Below, piece after piece: positions 61,959-64,000 of a stretch of DNA of 64,000 bases. Origin of the DNA: Sutcliffiella horikoshii (lineage in GTDB: Bacteria; Bacillota; Bacilli; Bacillales; Bacillaceae_I); contig NZ_CP020880.1 in the NCBI RefSeq assembly GCF_002157855.1, forward strand, positions 744,001 to 808,000. Reading direction: 5' to 3'. Made by a program: the position numbers and the translations under genes. The first letter of the stretch is position 1; each line of letters opens with the position of its first letter. The notes under the pieces are model-generated. The model had not been told where the DNA came from and did no database searches. It worked only from the letters and a program-made list of their open reading frames with translations.

Positions 61959-63382
61959 ATCAGTTTCAGAGGTATATAAAACAACTGCCGATTAGGTGGA
62001 AAATAACTATATGGTCCTCCTTGGTACTATTCGTTCTTTTCGTAGCATACAACTCTGTTCAATATTATGTGATGAGAACATGGATGATTGAACAAGAAGA
62101 ACGCAATATACAGGAAAAAATGAATGAAATTCAAGCATATTTCTCGGAGCAACCTTTTTTTGTAGGTAGGACGGAAATAGTAAATAGCAGCGGTTTTATC
62201 GAGAAAGTAAATGAAGCGAATGAACTTATCCGTGTCATTGATAAAGATGGAACTCTTCTGGTTGCAGTTGCAACAAATCTCCCTCGAGAATTACTTATTA
62301 CTCCAGTAGAAAGCAAAAACCTGGAGCATGTGAAGGTAAATGGAAAACATTATCTCATTCATCGAAAACCTGTGATTACCAATGGGTTTATTGGGTACAT
62401 AGAAATTATTAGAGACTTAAAGAATTATGAACGACTTCGAGGGTTGATTTTCCTTGTCACCTGGTCTGCCGGTGCCGGAGCGATTCTTTTGAGTGGAGTC
62501 GGTGGTATGCTTATTGCCAAACAGCTCCTCGCTCCAATTCAAGCGCTCACAGATACGATGAAGCGGATTAAGATGCGCGGCTTTAAAGAACGGGTGCGGC
62601 AAGATAAAAATCAAAAGGATGAAATAGCAGACCTTTCCAATGTTTTTAATGAAATGATGGATGATGTGGAGATTTCTTTCCAAAAACAAAAACAATTTGT
62701 GGAGGATGCCTCTCATGAACTGAGAACCCCAATCTCTATTTTAGAGGGACATCTTAAACTGCTCAACCGATGGGGGAAAAATGACCCTGAGGTGCTGGAA
62801 GAATCATTGAAGGCATCCCAACAGGAAGTAGAAAGGCTCAAAATGCTCGTCTATGAACTGTTGGAACTTACCCGTCTGGAATCCGACCGATTGGAATTAG
62901 CTGAGGACTTCATTGAGCCGGTCCATGTTGTGGAAGATGTTGTGAAGAAATTCACTTTGCTATATCCATCTCTGACATTCAAATATGAAAATTCCTTAAA
63001 AAGTGAAATGAAAGTAGCGATTGCAGAAAGGCACTTGGAACAGGTGCTTATCATCTTACTGGACAATGCGGTGAAATACTCTAACGGATCTACAACTGTG
63101 GAAATTGTTACAGAACAAATACAAGATCACTTTGCTTTATCCATAAAAGATTACGGCATCGGTATCCCAAAAGAGGATCTGGAAAAAGTCTTTGATCGTT
63201 TTTATAGAGTGGATAAAGCACGGAGCAGAGAAAAAGGTGGTCAAGGTCTTGGTCTGTCCATCGCAAAGAGGATGGTGAATAATTATAAAGGAACCATTTC
63301 AGCGGACAGTGAGGAAGGCGAATGGACAATTATTACGGTTAAGTTAAACGGTGTTATAGAAGAAATAACACAACAAGAGTAG
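61955..63382 (+). CDS. Sensor histidine kinase (ArlS/YkoH-like)
   Basis: 475-residue membrane kinase. First membrane helix about 19-38, an extracytoplasmic sensor (40-150), a second helix about 160-185, HAMP (about 188-240; KQLLAPIQALTDTMKRIKMRGF), HisKA with His in VEDASHELRTPISILEGH (near 255) and HATPase (NAVKYS, DYGIGIPKEDLEKVFDRFYRVDKARS, GGQGLGLSIAKR). Translationally coupled to the response regulator. Followed by htrA, so it probably senses envelope or secretion stress. Confidence 0.92.
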   Translation: MNQFQRYIKQLPIRWKITIWSSLVLFVLFVAYNSVQYYVMRTWMIEQEERNIQEKMNEIQAYFSEQPFFVGRTEIVNSSGFIEKVNEANELIRVIDKDGTLLVAVATNLPRELLITPVESKNLEHVKVNGKHYLIHRKPVITNGFIGYIEIIRDLKNYERLRGLIFLVTWSAGAGAILLSGVGGMLIAKQLLAPIQALTDTMKRIKMRGFKERVRQDKNQKDEIADLSNVFNEMMDDVEISFQKQKQFVEDASHELRTPISILEGHLKLLNRWGKNDPEVLEESLKASQQEVERLKMLVYELLELTRLESDRLELAEDFIEPVHVVEDVVKKFTLLYPSLTFKYENSLKSEMKVAIAERHLEQVLIILLDNAVKYSNGSTTVEIVTEQIQDHFALSIKDYGIGIPKEDLEKVFDRFYRVDKARSREKGGQGLGLSIAKRMVNNYKGTISADSEEGEWTIITVKLNGVIEEITQQE

Positions 63383-63394
63383 CACAACGAAAAT

Positions 63395-63412
63395 TTCTCA
63401 TCATATTCTCAT
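63395..63412 (+). promoter_or_regulatory. Paired TTCTCAT repeats upstream of htrA
   Basis: TTCTCAT at 63395-63401 and 63406-63412 (11-bp step), with TTATAG (63437-63442) as -10 at nearly the same distance as at the regulator promoter. Confidence 0.65.
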
Positions 63413-63484
63413 TTTTCTTTAAGATTACTTTCATTCTTATAGGGTTTAATAGAAGTAGATAAAAAATAATGAGGTGAACCAAGT

Positions 63485-64000
63485 ATGGGTTATTATGACG
63501 ATCATGTAACTCAAAAGAGAACAAGAAAAGAAAAGAGCTTCGGGAAAGTAGTGTTTGCAGCTGTGACTGGAGGAGTTGTTGGAGCGCTTGGAATAGTGGC
63601 GATGTTACCTGTCCTTTTAGATTGGGGATTTTATATGGATAACAATGAGGCGGGTACTTCGGAAACAGCTCCAATGAGTGTGGAAACCAACTCGGTTGTT
63701 CAAACAGACCAGGTGGAATACGAAAAAATACAAACAAATATAACAAATGCGGTAGAAAACGTTTCTGAAGCTGTTGTTGGGGTAGTTAATATACAAAGAG
63801 GCGGAAATTCCCTATTCGACCCACGCGGTGGACAGGGAGATCAAGAGGCAGGAACCGGCTCGGGTGTTGTTTACAAAAAGGAGAACGGCAAAGCCTATAT
63901 TGTAACTAACGCACATGTTATTGACGGAGCGTCAAAAGTGGAAGTAAGTCTTGTGGATGGAACAAGAGTAGAAGCGGAAGTTGTAGGCAGTGATGCTCTA
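63485..64000 (+). CDS. htrA: HtrA-type serine protease, N-terminal part (cut by window edge)
   Basis: First 172 residues of a membrane-anchored DegP/HtrA protease that degrades misfolded envelope proteins. Basic cytosolic N terminus, one membrane helix (about 21-45), a linker, then the start of the trypsin-like domain with GTGSGVVY and the catalytic H144 in TNAHVIDG. The Asp, Ser and PDZ parts lie beyond the window. GAGGTGA precedes the ATG. Resembles B. subtilis HtrA, HtrB and YyxA. Positioned next to a two-component system whose putative sites flank it. Confidence 0.92.
   Translation, partial: MGYYDDHVTQKRTRKEKSFGKVVFAAVTGGVVGALGIVAMLPVLLDWGFYMDNNEAGTSETAPMSVETNSVVQTDQVEYEKIQTNITNAVENVSEAVVGVVNIQRGGNSLFDPRGGQGDQEAGTGSGVVYKKENGKAYIVTNAHVIDGASKVEVSLVDGTRVEAEVVGSDAL

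Overview
The window reads as chromosome of a low-to-moderate-GC Gram-positive spore-former of the Bacillaceae. Support comes from gene families typical of Bacillus: odhAB, MreBH, YhfW, YfmL, YwbE, a KinB-like sporulation kinase, a SpoVB/YkvU-like protein, bacterial nitric oxide synthase and a zinc-independent S14 behind a Zur box. Strong AAGGAGG-type ribosome sites, many GTG/TTG starts, CcpA cre-like boxes and U-tailed intrinsic terminators fit the same picture. No rRNA, tRNA, CRISPR array, phage or insertion sequence was found.

Layout. 1-7.4 kb: 3' end of a GntR-type FadR with a fatty-acid hydroxylase gene, a BCCT transporter, and the odhA-odhB operon behind a cre-like box. 7.5-15.3 kb: a lipoprotein, a Gfo/Idh oxidoreductase, a SET-domain protein, Zur-box rpsN, pssA with a terminator in its leader, a MerR/acyl-CoA dehydrogenase operon with a textbook 19-bp-spacer MerR promoter, and CstA. 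15.4-24.5 kb: an orphan sensor kinase with a small HTH protein, an aldehyde dehydrogenase, an MFS exporter, YwbE, GDPD, an HpaB-family flavin monooxygenase and a D-threonine-aldolase-like PLP enzyme. 24.5-33.3 kb: a 21-bp-period TTCGGACA array, a dipeptidase/amidase operon, a heterodimeric ABC exporter and an amino acid:cation symporter. 33.3-42.8 kb: an EAL protein, KinB-like kinase, YhfW-like Rieske oxidoreductase, DEAD-box helicase, P450, and a zinc-ribbon membrane protein paired with a membrane-anchored trypsin-like protease. 42.8-50.5 kb: NlpC/P60, arylamine N-acetyltransferase, a 52-bp tandem array, a TspO/MBR-like protein, a SpoVB-like flippase, YitT, NOS and MreBH, with three copies of a roughly 127-bp dispersed repeat. 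50.5-56.1 kb: a membrane protein, a class-F-like sortase with its putative DUF4397 substrate, small proteins, NUDIX, NCS2 permease and DUF1992. 56.1-61.1 kb: a complete beta-glucoside/diacetylchitobiose-type PTS operon (IIB, IIC, IIA, GH4, ChbG deacetylase) with a divergent GntR/UTRA regulator. 61.2-64 kb: an ArlRS/YkoGH-like two-component system followed by a truncated htrA.

The most informative signals are regulatory. Paired TTCTCAT repeats lie before both the response-regulator gene and htrA. A triple GACAAAT operator plus a cre-like box sits at the PTS operon. MreBH has a sigma-I-like promoter, and a MerR gene has no canonical start codon. The best candidates for something not well described are the two short-period repeat arrays (21-22 bp and 52 bp), the 127-bp dispersed repeat that supplies one gene's stop codon, the zinc-ribbon/protease pair, and the sortase/DUF4397 pair.
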